Below are positions 63,177 through 64,000 of a stretch of 64,000 bases of DNA, one piece after another; the stretch's first letter is position 1; each line of letters starts with the position of its first letter. Both the position numbers and the translations under genes were made by a program. The DNA comes from Cardiocondyla obscurior (Eukaryota > Arthropoda > Insecta > Hymenoptera > Formicidae): assembly GCF_019399895.1 (NCBI RefSeq), contig NC_091868.1, forward strand, positions 7,379,593 through 7,443,592, read 5' to 3'. The notes under the pieces are model-generated. The model searched no databases. It saw only the letters and a list, made by a program, of their open reading frames with translations, and was not told the DNA's origin.

Positions 63177-63747
63177 TCGTCCATCTCGCTGCTCTTAATA
63201 GCATCACTAGCCGATTCAGTTGATACTACATTCCGTACGCGGCCGTGAAATCAAATTTCAGAACCGCGAAGAGAACGTTTTTATATTTATTATTACGAGC
63301 GGAACAAACGTTTGGGCCCGGCGCGATGTGATCTTATTATACCACGAGGCGATGATGACCGTGTTTAGGTGTTGGCTTGCCAGATTTAAGAATATACTTG
63401 GTGCCGGGACGATTATGGTAACGAGGCCTCTTTAGTCACGTTGACGTGCACCTTGTCCGCGAATAAGGTGCGATATCCCACGTACGCGCGGTCGGTAGGG
63501 TTCGCCACCTTATTGAAACTCGACGGTTCGTTGGAAAGTTTGTCGAGAATAACCGACGCGCTTGCTATTTAAATCAAAAGAATTCTTTCGGTTCGTTACT
63601 TTAGCGAAATCGATATTCTGATATTTCGACGGATAAAAAAATTATTTAGTTCGTTTCCCGTTACCTTTTTTGGAATGAATTTTCTCACCAATATACATTA
63701 GACAGATTAATGACTTTATACTCGGGGAAAGTCTCGATTCCGCTGAT

Positions 63748-63880
63748 GTGTCACACATTACGGTGCATATTACGGTGATTCGCGCGGGAGATAACTATAA
63801 TAGCCGGGATCCCAAAAATGCACACGCCGAGGATCGAGGGAACGCTTGCGAAATCATCTCTTAAACTGCCGATAATTTCT
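63748..63880 (+). repeat. Diverged direct repeat, copy 2
   Basis: It carries the same opening tgtcacacattacgg, then tattacggtgat, cgcggga, gataac and aatagcc, and closes with atcatctcttaaactgcc. It lies about 700 bp right of copy 1. Identity is highest in the first 60 bp. Confidence 0.65.
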
Positions 63881-64000
63881 TACGACGTGCCGGGCCGGTT
63901 TTCTTCCCGAGGGCTGGGGTAGACACAAGTGTATCGTGTGCGAAATTCATTGCAACGGCAATCTCGTATCAGGCGGGCGCATCTCGTTCTTTGATGCACG

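Larger units (their letters stand above)
60012..64000. other. Right-end spacer with no supportable gene
   Basis: It opens with a GAAA/GA-rich purine tract (60035-60080) just outside the inverted-repeat unit. The rest is CpG-rich blocks and AT-rich DNA with poly-T/poly-A tracts. The diverged direct repeat at 63055 and 63748 is the only structure seen. Open frames are short and compositional. Confidence 0.55.

Noticed and set aside
1..64000. tRNA, rRNA, known microRNA or CRISPR features
   Set aside because: I looked for tRNA T-loop patterns, familiar insect microRNA seeds and regular repeat-spacer arrays and saw none; a covariance-model scan would be needed to be certain.

Overview
This is a stretch of insect nuclear DNA. 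It has eukaryotic GT-AG introns, long gene-poor spacers, many A/T homopolymers and GA/CA microsatellites, and an abundance of CpG. The CpG richness together with the So protein sequence suggests Hymenoptera, plausibly an ant; that placement is an inference, not a proof. No tRNA, rRNA, CRISPR array or intact transposase gene was found.

Left edge (1-2904): two genes lie head to head. On the minus strand is the 5' end of the Ral GTPase-activating protein alpha-subunit gene (RALGAPA1/2 family, Drosophila CG5521). Three exons encode the first 101 residues, and the gene runs off the window. Its introns hold an 18-nt microexon candidate with strong splice sites and a ~207-bp hairpin MITE. On the plus strand, starting 704 bp from the RalGAP start codon, is a small gene with a 5' leader intron and a predicted 57-residue product that I do not recognise.

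Centre (about 20.0-41.7 kb, minus strand): the transcription factor gene sine oculis (so, Six1/2 class). Five coding exons join in phase to give a 513-residue protein: a Ser/Thr/Gly-rich N-terminus, the SIX domain, the Six homeodomain, a Gln/His/Pro-rich region and a Met-rich tail ending in a So-like GEYHSL. Intron 3 is 14.4 kb and intron 1 is 3.3 kb; both are likely homes of regulatory DNA. A TATA-like box lies about 1.05 kb upstream of the start codon.

The spacers 2.9-20.0 kb, 41.7-58.5 kb and 60.0-64.0 kb contain no gene I can support, apart from an uncertain exon-like region at 46.2-47.1 kb. They do contain repeats: a ~45-bp palindromic element in three copies (two inverted near 43.2/43.7 kb, one at 55.6 kb), a 1.45-kb unit bounded by ~86-bp inverted repeats (58558-60011), two tandem duplications (52.1 kb and 54.8 kb), a diverged ~125-bp direct repeat near the right end, and several near-perfect hairpins.

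Functionally, the So product is a DNA-binding partner of Eyes absent in the Pax6-driven retinal determination network. RalGAP-alpha is a housekeeping regulator of Ral GTPases. Nothing links the two beyond their position.
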